DNA of 64,000 bases from Pararhizobium gei (GCF_029223885.1 NZ_CP119409.1:1204001-1268000); one strand, 5' to 3'. Positions 14,030 to 25,553 are shown, counted from the stretch's first letter. Made by a program: numbers and translations. The notes: generated by a model from the letters alone, not told the origin.

Positions 14030-15640
14030 ATGGACAGACACGTGAGAGACCCCGACAGCGGCGAACAGCCGATCGTTTCCGGGGCGTCGGCAGCAGGCCG
14101 CAACGATGGGCAGACGCAGTCCCGTTCCGGCAAAGGCAAGCGCAAGCGGGGAAAACCGTCGCGCATGGCACCTGCGAATGCCAGTTCCTCCGCGCAAGCT
14201 GGAGAAACAGGGCGTCCCGAAGGATTAAACGCGACCGTGGAACCGGTGCGCAAACGCAAGCGCAGGCGCCGGTCCAAATCTGGCCAGTCTGGTCAGTCGG
14301 TCGTCAGTGCGGTTGTATCTGTCATTTCATCAGGGCCGCCGGCGGCTGGCGCCAAGGCAGATCATCCTAGCCAGAAGCGTGCCAAGAAGCACCGGCAGCG
14401 GCGTAGCCTTCAGGGACGGCCGCTGGTGGTTGCCGATGCGCCTCGTCCAGCCGCTGTTGCAAGCGTGTCGTCACAGGGCGCCGGATTTGCGTCCAAGGCT
14501 GACGACCGCGTCTTGCAGAAGAGGCCGGAACCTCAAAGACATTCGCATGATCGGCCCAGGCAAGAGCATTTCGCTTCGCATGGAAATGATTCGGCCGTTC
14601 CCCTCTACGCGGCGCTCGATCTCGGCACGAACAACTGCCGCCTTCTGATTGCGCAGCCGACGCGTCCGGGCCAGTTCCGCGTGGTCGACGCCTTCTCGAG
14701 GATCGTCAGGCTCGGCGAGGGGCTTGGCGCGTCCGGGCGGCTGTCACAGGACGCGATGGACAGGTCGATCGAGGCCCTGAAGGTCTGTGCCGCCAAGCTG
14801 AAGACGCGCGACATTCGGCGAAGCCGGTTGATCGCGACGGAAGCGGCCCGTGCGGCCGAAAATGGCCCGGTCTTTCTCGAACGGGTTGTTGCCGAGACCG
14901 GGCTCGATCTGGAAATCATCAGCCGCGAGACCGAGGCGCAGCTTGCCGTGTCGGGATGTTCGTCGCTCGTCGGGCGAGAGACCAGGTCGGTGGTGCTCTT
15001 CGATATCGGCGGCGGCTCCTCGGAGATCGCCGTTATCAAGATCGGCGAAAACCGCTCCAGCCGGCTTGCCAATCACATAACCCATTGGACCTCCCTGCCT
15101 GTCGGCGTCGTCACCCTGTCGGAGCGGCACGGCGGCCGCGACGTATCGCCTGAAAGCTTCGAGGCGATGGTCGTCGAGGTGCAGGGCATGCTGTCCAAAT
15201 TCGACAGCCCGGACATCCACGCGCTCGACAATCCCGGCGACGAAAACGGCTTTCACCTGATCGGAACATCAGGCACGGTGACGACGCTGGCCGGCGTGCA
15301 TCTGGATCTTCCGCGTTACGATCGCCGCAAGGTCGATGGCCTATGGCTTTCGGACGATGAAGTTTCCGCCATGCAGGCCCGTCTCCTGTCCTGGGATTTC
15401 ACAGCCCGCGCGGCCAATCCCTGCATCGGGCCCGATCGCGCCGACCTGGTGCTGGCGGGCTGCGCCATTTTGGAGGCGATCCGCCGCCGCTGGCCGTCGG
15501 CGCGCATGCGGGTTGCCGATCGCGGGCTGCGCGAGGGGTTGTTGACGGATATGATGGCCGATGACGGCGTCTGGCGCCGCGGCAGGCCGCGCCGGCCGGG
15601 GCGTGGACCCCATGGCTCCCATGAAGGAAATGCGCAATGA
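14030..15640 (+). CDS. ppx: Exopolyphosphatase / Ppx-GppA family phosphatase
   Basis: 536 residues from the ATG at 14030; the frame is open to an ATG at 13838 but that extension looks non-coding. The catalytic part starts around residue 190 with [17 protein letters not shown] (phosphate 1 loop of the actin-like ATPase fold), then [13 protein letters not shown] (phosphate 2 loop) and [14 protein letters not shown]. The family hydrolyses polyphosphate or the pppGpp 5'-phosphate. The N-terminal ~190 residues are low-complexity and strongly basic (KRKRRRRSK), absent from classical Ppx. The stop overlaps the rlmE start (ATGA), so the two are translationally coupled. Confidence 0.88.
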   Translation: MDRHVRDPDSGEQPIVSGASAAGRNDGQTQSRSGKGKRKRGKPSRMAPANASSSAQAGETGRPEGLNATVEPVRKRKRRRRSKSGQSGQSVVSAVVSVISSGPPAAGAKADHPSQKRAKKHRQRRSLQGRPLVVADAPRPAAVASVSSQGAGFASKADDRVLQKRPEPQRHSHDRPRQEHFASHGNDSAVPLYAALDLGTNNCRLLIAQPTRPGQFRVVDAFSRIVRLGEGLGASGRLSQDAMDRSIEALKVCAAKLKTRDIRRSRLIATEAARAAENGPVFLERVVAETGLDLEIISRETEAQLAVSGCSSLVGRETRSVVLFDIGGGSSEIAVIKIGENRSSRLANHITHWTSLPVGVVTLSERHGGRDVSPESFEAMVVEVQGMLSKFDSPDIHALDNPGDENGFHLIGTSGTVTTLAGVHLDLPRYDRRKVDGLWLSDDEVSAMQARLLSWDFTARAANPCIGPDRADLVLAGCAILEAIRRRWPSARMRVADRGLREGLLTDMMADDGVWRRGRPRRPGRGPHGSHEGNAQ

Positions 15641-16416
15641 CCAAACCCCCGATCGGCGGCAATCGCACCGGACGAAAACTGGGACAGAAGGTCAAGAAGG
15701 GCAAGCTGAAGGCGTCGTCCCGACGCTGGATCGAACGCCATATCAACGACCCCTATGTCCAGCGCGCCCAACTCGAAGGCTATCGCGCCCGCGCCGCATT
15801 CAAGCTTCTGGAAATCGACGAGAAACACAAGATTCTCACCGGCGCCCGTCGCATCATCGATCTGGGAGCGGCCCCGGGGAGTTGGTCGCAGATTGCCGCG
15901 AAAGTCACCGATTCGACGGATGCCGAGCCGAAAGTCGTCGCCATCGATTTTCTCGAACTCGATCCGCTGCCCGGCGTGCATATCCTGCAACTGGACTTTC
16001 TCGATCCGACAGCACCCGAAAAGCTGATGACGGCTCTGGGAGGTGCGCCGGATCTGGTGCTTTCAGACATGGCCGCGCCCACCACGGGGCATCGTCAGAC
16101 CGATCATATCCGCACCATGCATCTTTGCGAAGTCGCGGCCTATTTCGCAATCGACGTTCTTGCCGAGGGCGGCCATTTCCTGGCCAAGACCTTCCAGGGC
16201 GGTGCCGAACGCGAGTTGCTGACCCTGCTGAAGCAGAATTTCAAGCAGGTCGTTCATGTCAAGCCGGCAGCATCAAGGGCCGAATCGGTCGAGATGTTTT
16301 TGCTCGCCAAGGGCTTCAAGGGGCGCAAACCGGGTGCGCCTTCGCTCTATGACCGCGAGACTGAGATCGATGATCGGGAAGTCATCGACGATCGCGACAT
16401 TGCGGGCGCGGAGTAG
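15637..16416 (+). CDS. rlmE: 23S rRNA (uridine-2'-O)-methyltransferase RlmE (RrmJ/FtsJ)
   Basis: 259 residues. The enzyme methylates U2552 of 23S rRNA using SAM. The SAM-binding site is [15 protein letters not shown] (about 73-87). The catalytic K-D-K-E tetrad is visible as K56, D144 (LSDMAAP), K184 (FLAKTF) and E219 (SVEMFLLA), with the same spacing as in E. coli RrmJ. There is a basic N-terminal extension (about 30 residues) and an acidic C-terminal tail, as in other alphaproteobacteria. It overlaps ppx by four bases. Confidence 0.95.
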   Translation: MTKPPIGGNRTGRKLGQKVKKGKLKASSRRWIERHINDPYVQRAQLEGYRARAAFKLLEIDEKHKILTGARRIIDLGAAPGSWSQIAAKVTDSTDAEPKVVAIDFLELDPLPGVHILQLDFLDPTAPEKLMTALGGAPDLVLSDMAAPTTGHRQTDHIRTMHLCEVAAYFAIDVLAEGGHFLAKTFQGGAERELLTLLKQNFKQVVHVKPAASRAESVEMFLLAKGFKGRKPGAPSLYDRETEIDDREVIDDRDIAGAE

Positions 16417-16444
16417 AGCACGGTCTCCCGTTAACACCGTCGTC

Positions 16445-17857
16445 CTATTTTACGGACATCGTTTCCGTCTCGGTGTCGCTTGGCAGCCGATGACCGGACA
16501 CCGATGCGCCCGCTGTCTTCGACATGCGGATCAGCGGGATGATTGCTGTCAAAGTGATCGCCGAGATCAGCATGAAGGCGAGTTGAAAATCCTGCAACTC
16601 CAGCGTCGACCCCGTCCATGCCGTCTCGATTTCGAGAATGCCGCCGGCGACCGCAACGCCGAGCGCAAGGCTCATCTGCTGCAGCACGGCGGTCATCGCG
16701 GTCGCCCGGCTTGCCTGGCTGTCGGGGATATCGGCAAAGGCCAGCGCGTTGACGCTGGTGAAGAAGAACGACCGGGCAAAGCCGGCCAGCAGAAGAGCGA
16801 TCATGATGACGGCATAGGGCGTTGCCGGCGAAAACAGCCCGTTGACGAAGGTCAGGATCGTGCCGGTGACGCAGGCGAAGATCAGTGTCGTCCGGAAACC
16901 GGCAAACACGAGAACCCGCTTGGCGAAGAACTTGGTGGTCAAGGCACCGACGGCACCGACGAAGGTGACCATCCCGGACTGGAACGGTGTCAGGCCGAAA
17001 CCGACCTGCAGCATCAGCGGCATTAGGAACGGCACGGCGCCGATCGAAATGCGAAATAGCGTTCCGCCGATTGCCGCCGCCCGAAAGGCGCTGTCCTTGA
17101 ACAGGGTAAGATCGAGCAGCGGCGAGGGATGCCGTCGCGCATGACGCACATAGAGGATGCCGCTGGCAATGCCGGTGACGACGGCCACTGCCCCGATCTG
17201 CGGCGGCAGCGCAGGCAGGCTCATCACCGACAGTCCGAATATCGTACCTGAGGCCGCGATAGCACTGAGGAAAAATCCGTTGATGTCGAGCGGCGGCGGC
17301 GCGGTACTCTCTATATCAGGCAGGTAGAGGCCGGAAAGCACGTAGCCGGCAATTCCGACGGGGACGTTGATGAGAAAAATCCAGTGCCAGGAAAAATAGG
17401 TAGTGATGAAGCCGCCAAGCGGCGGGCCGGCAAGCGGCCCGACAAGCGCCGGGATCGTCAGCAGCGCCATGGCGCCGACGAGTTCGCTTCGCTTCGTGCT
17501 GCGCACCAGGACCAGACGTGCGACCGGCGTCATCATGGCGCCGCCCATGCCCTGCAGGAACCGGGCGACAACGAAGAAAATCAGGCTATCGGCGAAGGCA
17601 CAGAGGATAGAACCGAGAATGAAGACGAGAATGGCGATGCGGAAGATGCGCTTTGCCCCGAACCGGTCCGCCATCCAGCCACTTAAGGGAATAAAGATCG
17701 CCAGCGAGACCATATAGGAGGTCAACGCCAGCTTGAGTGTAATCGGTCCGACGCCGAGATCATGGGCGATCGCCGGAAGCGATGTTGCAATGACGGTGGA
17801 ATCCATCTGCTCCATAAAGAGAGCGACGGCGAGGATCATCGGAACGATGCGGTTCAT
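16445..17857 (-). CDS. MFS multidrug efflux transporter, DHA2 (14-TMS) type
   Basis: 470 residues from MNRIVPMIL at 17857; longer in-frame starts up to 17926 add a hydrophilic stretch that is less likely. The first helix carries FMEQMDSTVIATSLPAIAHDL, the DHA2 family motif D1, followed by GWMADRFGAKRIF (loop 2-3 motif A) and ALVGPLAGPPLGGFI (motif C of drug antiporters). About 13-14 hydrophobic helices are visible. It is a proton-driven exporter of unknown substrate. It converges with rlmE, with a 28-base gap. Confidence 0.9.
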   Translation of the reverse strand: MNRIVPMILAVALFMEQMDSTVIATSLPAIAHDLGVGPITLKLALTSYMVSLAIFIPLSGWMADRFGAKRIFRIAILVFILGSILCAFADSLIFFVVARFLQGMGGAMMTPVARLVLVRSTKRSELVGAMALLTIPALVGPLAGPPLGGFITTYFSWHWIFLINVPVGIAGYVLSGLYLPDIESTAPPPLDINGFFLSAIAASGTIFGLSVMSLPALPPQIGAVAVVTGIASGILYVRHARRHPSPLLDLTLFKDSAFRAAAIGGTLFRISIGAVPFLMPLMLQVGFGLTPFQSGMVTFVGAVGALTTKFFAKRVLVFAGFRTTLIFACVTGTILTFVNGLFSPATPYAVIMIALLLAGFARSFFFTSVNALAFADIPDSQASRATAMTAVLQQMSLALGVAVAGGILEIETAWTGSTLELQDFQLAFMLISAITLTAIIPLIRMSKTAGASVSGHRLPSDTETETMSVK

Positions 17858-18039
17858 GCTGGCAGCCTTGCGGGTATGCATAAAGGGGCAGACATAGCCG
17901 CTTTGCGGCGAAAGTCCCGTGTGCATGGCCGATTTCCGATCACTTCCCTGTGAAACGTACTGTCCTTTGGTGCCGGGACACTAAGTTGACCGTCGGGTGG
18001 CCGCGATCGCGATCCGATGTTCAGCCGAGGGAGACATGA

Positions 18040-19032
18040 ATGACCGCAACATTTTCTTTAAACAGACGCAGTTTGTTTGCAACAGCCGCTGCCGGCGCTC
18101 TTGCCGCACCCGCGGTGATGAACCGGGCAGCCTTCGCCCAGACGGAATCGAAAGCCGGCGTCATGGCGCAGTCCGCGGTCAGAACCAACAGCTTCAAGAT
18201 CGGCAGCTTCGGCGTGACCGTTGTCAGCGACGGTATCCGCGTTTCCGAAAAGCCGCAGGAGACTTTTGGAACCGACCGGACGCCGGATGAGGTGGCGGCT
18301 CTTCTGCAGGCCAATTTTCTTCCCACGGACAGGTTCGTAAACGGATTTTCGCCGACGCTCGTCGATACGGGATCGGAGGTCGTTCTTTTCGATACCGGCA
18401 TGGGAGAGGGTGGAAGGCAGGCGGGCGCCGGGCAGCTTCTGAACGGTCTCGCGGCAGCCGGCTATTCTCCGGACCAGGTCAGCATCGTCGTTCTCACCCA
18501 TATGCACGGGGACCATATTGGTGGTTTGATGGAGGGCGGCGCTCCGGCCTTCAAGAACGCGCGCTACGTCGCCGGACAGGCCGAATATGACTTCTGGAAG
18601 GACACGGCGCGGGTCGGCACGCCTGCAGAAAACGGTCACAAGGGCGTGCTGAAGAATGTCGTGCCGCTTGCCGAGAAGATGACCTTCATCGGCGATGGTG
18701 CTGACGTGACGCCTGGCATAACGTCGATGGCTGCTTTCGGTCATTCCCCAGGACATATGGTCTACAGGCTGGAATCGGGCGGCAAGGGTCTGATCCTGAC
18801 CGCGGACACCGCCAATCATTTCGTTCTCTCGCTGCAGCGGCCGGACTGGGAAGTCAGGTTCGACATGGACAAGGGGAAGGCGGCCGCAGCCCGAAAGACA
18901 GTGTTCGACATGGTCGCGACCGACCGGCTGCCGTTTGTCGGATATCACATGCCATTCCCCTCCGTTGGATTCATCGAGAAGATCGATCAGGGATATCGCT
19001 TCATCCCGGAGACCTATCAGTTCGACATCTAG
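18040..19032 (+). CDS. Tat-exported metallo-beta-lactamase-fold hydrolase
   Basis: 330 residues. The N terminus LNRRSLFATAAAGALAAPAV...AFAQ is a twin-arginine signal peptide with a likely cleavage after AFA near residue 33. The mature protein has the MBL metal site HMHGDH (154-159), a later GHSPGHM histidine, the bridging Asp in TADTANH, and a C-terminal GYHMPFP histidine. The family includes lactonases and other hydrolases; the substrate is not predictable. It is a single gene followed by a strong terminator at 19057. Confidence 0.9.
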   Translation: MTATFSLNRRSLFATAAAGALAAPAVMNRAAFAQTESKAGVMAQSAVRTNSFKIGSFGVTVVSDGIRVSEKPQETFGTDRTPDEVAALLQANFLPTDRFVNGFSPTLVDTGSEVVLFDTGMGEGGRQAGAGQLLNGLAAAGYSPDQVSIVVLTHMHGDHIGGLMEGGAPAFKNARYVAGQAEYDFWKDTARVGTPAENGHKGVLKNVVPLAEKMTFIGDGADVTPGITSMAAFGHSPGHMVYRLESGGKGLILTADTANHFVLSLQRPDWEVRFDMDKGKAAAARKTVFDMVATDRLPFVGYHMPFPSVGFIEKIDQGYRFIPETYQFDI

Positions 19033-19056
19033 GGTGCAGTGCACAGGAAACTTGGC

Positions 19057-19083
19057 AGGCCCGGCATATTCGCCGGGCCTTTG
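19057..19083 (+). terminator. Rho-independent terminator
   Basis: A 9-bp GC-rich stem AGGCCCGGC / GCCGGGCCT with a six-base loop (ATATTC), followed by TTTG. It lies 25 bases after the MBL-fold gene and separates it from guaB. Confidence 0.85.
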
Positions 19084-19210
19084 TACTTTCCATCCCCGCC
19101 TATCCGTGTTACCAGCCCTCGCCAACTTCCAAGAAACTCTTGCCCAGAAACACTTGCAAGTCTCCCCGGATCGATCCTCTGGATCGTCCGCGGCTCGATT
19201 TATCTATTGA

Positions 19211-20719
<1,509 letters not shown>

Positions 20720-21108
20720 GACGCTTGTCAGGAAGCTGTTGAGTGTTTATATTGGAGTGGTGGCCGAAGCGCTAACTCCGGCCACCGACTCTTATTTTAC
20801 GAATTGGACCCGCACGGTCACTGACCAGCTCGTGCGGGTTTTTCGTATCGTAAGAGTGATGTTAAGCGGTTTGATCCACATGACATCATCTCCAATTCGA
20901 GGACAAGGCTGTGTCCTGCTACAGTCCGGGACACCTATTCGCCCGGATGCGCCGGCTGGTATGGCGCTGCTGCTTTTGCCCTCGAATGAGCCAAGCATCC
21001 TTCATCGACAAAATAGCTGTCAATCGGGATGTCAATGATCGCCCTCCATGCTGGAAGTACAGCCCGTTCGCCATACATCGGTCATGGGTTCAACAGACGG
21101 AGTCGCCC
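20720..21108. other. Intergenic region downstream of guaB
   Basis: About 390 bases without a convincing gene. It holds an imperfect hairpin GGTGGCCG...CGGCCACC near 20759-20786 and a strong terminator at 20808-20843. Open frames here have no family signal and no plausible ribosome binding site. The promoter of the MAPEG gene presumably lies near the 3' part. Confidence 0.6.
20808..20843 (+). terminator. Rho-independent terminator of guaB
   Basis: Stem ACCCGCACG / CGTGCGGGT separated by a 14-base loop and followed by TTTTCG, about 90 bases after the guaB stop. Confidence 0.85.
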
Positions 21109-21522
21109 ATGCCTTCAACGACCGCTATCCTCTGGCCGATGATCGCCCAGACAGGGCTGATTTTTGCGATCTACTTCCTGATGATGCGAAGACGGTTCGG
21201 GGCGGTGCGTGCCGGAACGGCGAAAGCCAGGGACTATGTTATCCCGACCATCGAACCTGAGCCAAGCGCAACGGTCGCGCGCAGCCTGATCAACCAGTTC
21301 GAGCTGCCCGTCCTTTTCTATGTCGTCTGCATCCTGTTGCACGTCACATCCGGCGCAACCTATCTGGCCCAGGCCATCGCCTGGCTCTTCGTTGTCAGCC
21401 GTGTTGCCCACGCCTTGGTGCACGTCACCTCCAACCGGCTGATGCTGCGCCAGCGCCTTTTCTCGGCAGGCTTTATTCTGGTTTTCATCCTCTGGGTGCT
21501 TCTCGCAATTCATATCGCCTGA
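21109..21522 (+). CDS. MAPEG-family membrane protein
   Basis: 137 residues from the ATG at 21109. Four hydrophobic helices are visible: ILWPMIAQTGLIFAIYFL, LFYVVCILLHVTSG, AIAWLFVVSRVAHALVHV and LFSAGFILVFILWVLLAI. The segment NQFELPVLFYV with R-HALVHVTSN is the MAPEG signature (membrane-associated proteins in eicosanoid and glutathione metabolism). The bacterial substrate is unknown. Confidence 0.87.
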   Translation: MPSTTAILWPMIAQTGLIFAIYFLMMRRRFGAVRAGTAKARDYVIPTIEPEPSATVARSLINQFELPVLFYVVCILLHVTSGATYLAQAIAWLFVVSRVAHALVHVTSNRLMLRQRLFSAGFILVFILWVLLAIHIA

Positions 21523-21615
21523 CATCGACAAATGCATTCCACCGCCTCTGGTCTGCTGCCAGCAAATGGGATTAGGGTGCGTAAATCAGCCGCAAAATTT
21601 CCGGAGATCAATGCG

Positions 21616-22398
21616 ATGAAACTCAAGAACAAGGTCTGCATCGTCACAGGTTCAGCCAGCGGCATAGGTCTGGCGATCGCCAGGAAATATGTCTCCGAGG
21701 GTGCAAAGGTCGTTATCGCCGACCTGAAACTGGAGGCTGCGGTCGCGGCGGCACAGGAGCTTACCGCGACGGGCCCAGGGGAGGCCATCGGCATCGCCAT
21801 GGACGTAACGAGCGAGGAGGCTGTCAATTCGGGCGTTGCCGCCGTCATTGAAAAATGGGGCAGGGTGGATGTGCTGGTCTCCAATGCCGGCATCCAGATT
21901 GTCAACCGGATCGAGGACTACGCCTTTTCCGACTGGAAGAAGATGCTTGCCATCCATCTCGACGGTGCGTTCCTGACCACAAAGGCCTGCATTCCCTACA
22001 TGAAGGCGCAAAAGGGTGGCGCGATCATCTATATGGGCTCCGTCCATTCGCATGAAGCATCGCCGCTCAAATCGGCCTATGTCACCGCCAAGCACGGCCT
22101 GCTCGGGCTTGCCCGCGTGGTTGCCAAGGAAGGCGGGCCGGACGGCGTGCGCGCCAATGTCATCTGCCCCGGCTTCGTCAAGACGCCTCTGGTCGAAAAG
22201 CAGATCCCCGAACAGGCACAGCGGCTCGGGATCTCCGAAGACGAGGTCGTCAGCAAAATGATGCTTGGCGGCACAGTCGACACGCAGTTCACCACGATCG
22301 AGGATGTGGCCGAAGTCGCGCTGCTCTTCGCCGGCTTCGAAACCAATGCGCTTACCGGACAATCGCTCGTGGTCAGTCACGGCTGGTACATGCAGTAA
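21616..22398 (+). CDS. 3-hydroxybutyrate dehydrogenase-like SDR
   Basis: 260 residues from [10 protein letters not shown] at 21616. It is a classical short-chain dehydrogenase: TGSASGIG (11-18) binds NAD, NAG at 90-92, S142, and Y155xxxK159 as catalytic residues. The segment [20 protein letters not shown] and the C-terminal [13 protein letters not shown] resemble D-3-hydroxybutyrate dehydrogenases (usual ending DGGWTAQ), which interconvert 3-hydroxybutyrate and acetoacetate in PHB use. The altered C terminus leaves the exact substrate open. It is upstream of adhP. Confidence 0.8.
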   Translation: MKLKNKVCIVTGSASGIGLAIARKYVSEGAKVVIADLKLEAAVAAAQELTATGPGEAIGIAMDVTSEEAVNSGVAAVIEKWGRVDVLVSNAGIQIVNRIEDYAFSDWKKMLAIHLDGAFLTTKACIPYMKAQKGGAIIYMGSVHSHEASPLKSAYVTAKHGLLGLARVVAKEGGPDGVRANVICPGFVKTPLVEKQIPEQAQRLGISEDEVVSKMMLGGTVDTQFTTIEDVAEVALLFAGFETNALTGQSLVVSHGWYMQ

Positions 22399-22585
22399 AG
22401 CCCCCGACGCAACGCACCCACCCTGCCTGCCGCGCTTTGAAACAGTCCGGCGACGCTATCTCTACGCTTTGCCGGAAGTTTGACTTCGATCATTGTTGAG
22501 CCGCTCGTTGTGGTCCACCGTGCCGCTTCCTGTTGAGGCATTTGGGCGCTTTCAGCGTCTTTGCGGCAGGATGGGAGAATAGGCG

Positions 22586-23611
22586 ATGACAGCAATGATG
22601 AAAGCGGCCTTGGTCCGGCAATTCGGCCAGCCGCTGACGATCGAAGAGGTGCCGATCCCCGATCCCGGCCCGGACCAGATCCTTGTACGATACCATGCGA
22701 CCGGCGTCTGCCACACGGACTTGCATGCTGCGCAGGGCGACTGGCCGGTAAAACCCAGCCCGCCCTTCATTCCTGGTCACGAGGGCACGGGCGTCGTGGC
22801 CAAGATCGGAAGCAATGTCAAACGTGTGAAGGAAGGCGACCGTGTCGGGGTTGCGTGGCTGCACACGGCTTGCGGCTGCTGCAATCCATGCCGGACCGGC
22901 TGGGAGACCCTGTGCGGCCAGCAACAGAACACGGGTTATTCCGTTAACGGCACCTTTGCCGAATACGGGCTTGCCGATCCAAACTTCGTCGGACACCTGC
23001 CGGACAACCTGGAATTCGGGCCTGCAGCTCCCGTGCTGTGCGCCGGCGTCACAGTGTACAAGGGTCTGAAGGAAACCGAGGTTCGACCCGGCGAGTGGGT
23101 TGTTATTTCCGGCATTGGCGGCCTCGGTCACATGGCCGTGCAATATGCCAAGGCCATGGGCATGCATGTGGCAGCCGTCGATGTCTTCGACGAGAAACTG
23201 GCGCTTGCAACGCGGATGGGCGCGGATCTTGTCGTGGATGCCCGCCGTAAGGAAGCGGTTGAGTTCCTCCAGAAGGAAACCGGCGGCGCCCATGGCGCGC
23301 TGGTGACAGCGGTCTCGCCCAAGGCGATGGAACAGGCTTTCGGTTTCCTGCGGTCCAAGGGCACCATGGCGCTGGTGGGCCTGCCGCCCGGCTATATCTC
23401 GCTGCCCGTCTTCGAAACGGTGCTAAAGCGTATCACCGTGCGCGGCTCGATCGTCGGCACGCGGCAGGATCTGGAGGAAGCGCTGCAATTTGCCGGCGAA
23501 GGAAAGGTCGCAGCGCATTTCAGCTGGGACAGAATCGAGAACATAAATGCTATTTTCGAGCGGATGAAAGAGGGTGCGATCGACGGACGCATCGTTCTCG
23601 ACCTGACCTGA
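22586..23611 (+). CDS. adhP: Zinc-dependent alcohol dehydrogenase (AdhP type)
   Basis: 341 residues, with a start preceded by GGGAGAATAGGCG. It oxidises primary alcohols with NAD. The catalytic zinc site is C42, H65/E66 in PGHEGTG. The structural zinc site is C96, C99, C102 and C110. The Rossmann motif is GIGGLGHMAVQYAKAMG. Length and the VCHTDLHAAQGDWPVKP sequence match AdhP/AdhA propanol-preferring enzymes. A perfect 27-bp palindrome lies 37 bases downstream of its stop. Confidence 0.92.
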   Translation: MTAMMKAALVRQFGQPLTIEEVPIPDPGPDQILVRYHATGVCHTDLHAAQGDWPVKPSPPFIPGHEGTGVVAKIGSNVKRVKEGDRVGVAWLHTACGCCNPCRTGWETLCGQQQNTGYSVNGTFAEYGLADPNFVGHLPDNLEFGPAAPVLCAGVTVYKGLKETEVRPGEWVVISGIGGLGHMAVQYAKAMGMHVAAVDVFDEKLALATRMGADLVVDARRKEAVEFLQKETGGAHGALVTAVSPKAMEQAFGFLRSKGTMALVGLPPGYISLPVFETVLKRITVRGSIVGTRQDLEEALQFAGEGKVAAHFSWDRIENINAIFERMKEGAIDGRIVLDLT

Positions 23612-23648
23612 GCAGCACCTGTTTTTGAACGGCGAAACCGTATCAAAG

Positions 23649-23675
23649 GATTGACCGTGACTGTCACGGTCAATC
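23649..23675. promoter_or_regulatory. Perfect 27-bp palindrome, candidate operator
   Basis: GATTGACCGTGAC-T-GTCACGGTCAATC is a perfect 13-bp inverted repeat with a one-base centre. It lies between adhP and the dienelactone hydrolase gene, 87 bases upstream of the latter's ATG. It has no T-tract on either strand, so a dimeric regulator site is more likely than a terminator. A related half site (CACGTCAATCC) follows at 23681. Confidence 0.6.
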
Positions 23676-23762
23676 ACTTTCACGTCAATCCACGGCTGCG
23701 ACCTTGACCTTGCGACCGCCGCTCCAGTTCTCTTGCCATCGTTCCAGTGTCAGGAGGACCCC

Positions 23763-24638
23763 ATGGAAAAGCCCGTCATCACCCAGGCGATGATCAACGC
23801 CTACGACGAATACACGCATCTCAGCCTCGACCGGCGCTCCTTCATGCAGAAGCTGACGGTTTTGACCGGCTCGGCGGCCAGTGCCGCGGCGATCGCTCCC
23901 CTGCTGGCCGCCAACAGCGCCAAGGCTGAAATCGTCGCGGAAACCGATGCGCGATTGAAGGTGGGGGATGTCACCTATCCTGGCGCTGGCGGCGAGATGA
24001 AGGGCTATCTGGCCGTACCCGCCGATGCGGCCGGAAAATTGCCTGCCGTTATCGTCATCCACGAGAACCGCGGCCTCAACCCGCACATCAAGGATGTCGC
24101 CCGGCGTATGGCGCTCGAAGGGTTCGTCGCCTTGGCGCCAGATTTTCTATCGCCCGCGGGCGGCACACCAGCCGACGAAGACAAGGCGCGTGAAATGATC
24201 GGCGCGCTCGACGGCACGCAGACGGTCGGCAATGCCGTCGCCACCGTCGCTTTCCTTGAAGCGCATGACGCGACGACCGGCAACGCCGGCGCAATCGGCT
24301 TCTGCTGGGGCGGCGGCATGATCAACAAGCTGGCCGTCGCTTCGCCGGATCTGAAGGCTGGCGTCGCCTATTACGGCTCCCAGGCCCCGGCCGAGGATGT
24401 GCCCAAGATCAAGGCCGCTCTTCTCCTGCAATATGCGGGCCTCGATGACCGCATCAACGCCGGCATCGAGGCCTACAAAAAGGCTTTGACCGACAACGGC
24501 AAGGACTTCACCATCCATATCTATGACGGCGTTAACCACGCCTTCAACAATGACACCTCCGCGGCCCGCTATGACAAGACTGCCGCGGATCTCGCCTGGA
24601 GCCGGACAATCGCATTCTTAAAGGCGAAAGTGGTGTAA
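23763..24638 (+). CDS. Tat-exported dienelactone hydrolase-family protein
   Basis: 291 residues from the ATG at 23763, with AGGAGG nearby. An N-terminal helix precedes the twin-arginine signal SLDRRSFMQKLTVL...AANSAKA (cleavage near residue 55). The alpha/beta-hydrolase domain has the family's cysteine nucleophile C181 in GFCWGGG, the HENRGLNPHI loop (E101), D228 and H259 in GVNHAF. DLH enzymes open dienelactone; this exported subfamily (YghX-like) has no proven substrate. It is convergent with oxyR (7-base gap). Confidence 0.88.
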   Translation: MEKPVITQAMINAYDEYTHLSLDRRSFMQKLTVLTGSAASAAAIAPLLAANSAKAEIVAETDARLKVGDVTYPGAGGEMKGYLAVPADAAGKLPAVIVIHENRGLNPHIKDVARRMALEGFVALAPDFLSPAGGTPADEDKAREMIGALDGTQTVGNAVATVAFLEAHDATTGNAGAIGFCWGGGMINKLAVASPDLKAGVAYYGSQAPAEDVPKIKAALLLQYAGLDDRINAGIEAYKKALTDNGKDFTIHIYDGVNHAFNNDTSAARYDKTAADLAWSRTIAFLKAKVV

Positions 24639-24644
24639 CGGGAA

Positions 24645-25553
24645 TCAGGAGATCGACAACAGAGGGGCCGCAGCTTCAGTGATCAGCACGGCCAGCGCCT
24701 TCTGGTCGCCGTCCCGGCCGCTTCTGCTGCGCCAGATCAGCCCGATCCGGCGGGATGGCTGCGGCTCCGCAAAGGGCACGATACGCATGCGGTTGCGGCT
24801 TCGCTCGTCTTTCACCGCAATCTCGGGGATGAGCGTAATTCCCATGCCGTGGCTGACCATCTGCAGGAGGGTCGCCATGGATGTTGCCCCGTAATTCGCC
24901 ACCCGGCGCCCTGCCGTCGCGCCGCAGACGGCGAGCGCCTGATCCCGCAGGCAGTGGCCTTCCTCGAGCAGCAGCAGCAGCCTGTCCATGTCCACCTGCG
25001 CCTCTGTCATCGGTGACACCAGAACCGTGTTCTCGTCGTCGGCGCTGGCGATCAGAAAACGGTCTTCGAAAAGCGGCCAGGATTGCAGGCCGTCGTCTCC
25101 ATGGGGCAGAGCGATAATGGCGCAGTCAAGCCGTCCGTGTTTCACGTCGTCGATACAAGCCGTGGTTAGGATTTCCCGCAATTCGATATCCAGTTTCGGA
25201 TAGCGCGCGCGCAGCATCGGAATAAGGCTTGGAACCAGATAGGGCGCGACCGTCGGGATGATGCCGAGCCGCAAACGCCCCTCCAGGATGCCGGCCGCCT
25301 GTCTGGCCTTGTCCTGAAGGGCATCCACAGACAACAGGATCGCGCGGATATCAGATAAAAGGATTTCCCCTCGGGAGGTCAGAAACGCCCCGCTCCTGTT
25401 CCTTTCGATCAGCCGAACGTTCAGATGCCGCTCCATTTCGGCGATCTGGGCCGAAAGAGCCGGCTGGCTGACATTGACCATCTGCGCCGCCCGCCCGAAA
25501 TGAAGCGTGGTCGCGAGTGCATCGAAATAGCGCATTTGCCGGATCGTCAACAT
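24645..25553 (-). CDS. oxyR: Hydrogen peroxide-sensing LysR regulator OxyR
   Basis: 302 residues. The N-terminal HTH (RQMRYFDALATTLHFGRAAQ, VSQPALSAQIAEME) is followed by the regulatory domain with the peroxide-sensing pair C201 and C210 in EEGHCLRDQALAVC, spaced exactly as Cys199/Cys208 of E. coli OxyR. It is divergently transcribed from katA, its expected target. A LysR-type dyad overlaps its own start codon (25553-25571), suggesting autoregulation. Confidence 0.95.
   Translation of the reverse strand: MLTIRQMRYFDALATTLHFGRAAQMVNVSQPALSAQIAEMERHLNVRLIERNRSGAFLTSRGEILLSDIRAILLSVDALQDKARQAAGILEGRLRLGIIPTVAPYLVPSLIPMLRARYPKLDIELREILTTACIDDVKHGRLDCAIIALPHGDDGLQSWPLFEDRFLIASADDENTVLVSPMTEAQVDMDRLLLLLEEGHCLRDQALAVCGATAGRRVANYGATSMATLLQMVSHGMGITLIPEIAVKDERSRNRMRIVPFAEPQPSRRIGLIWRSRSGRDGDQKALAVLITEAAAPLLSIS

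Noticed and set aside
20739..21038. 99-codon frame after guaB
   Set aside because: It runs through the guaB terminator hairpin and has no ribosome binding site or conserved pattern.
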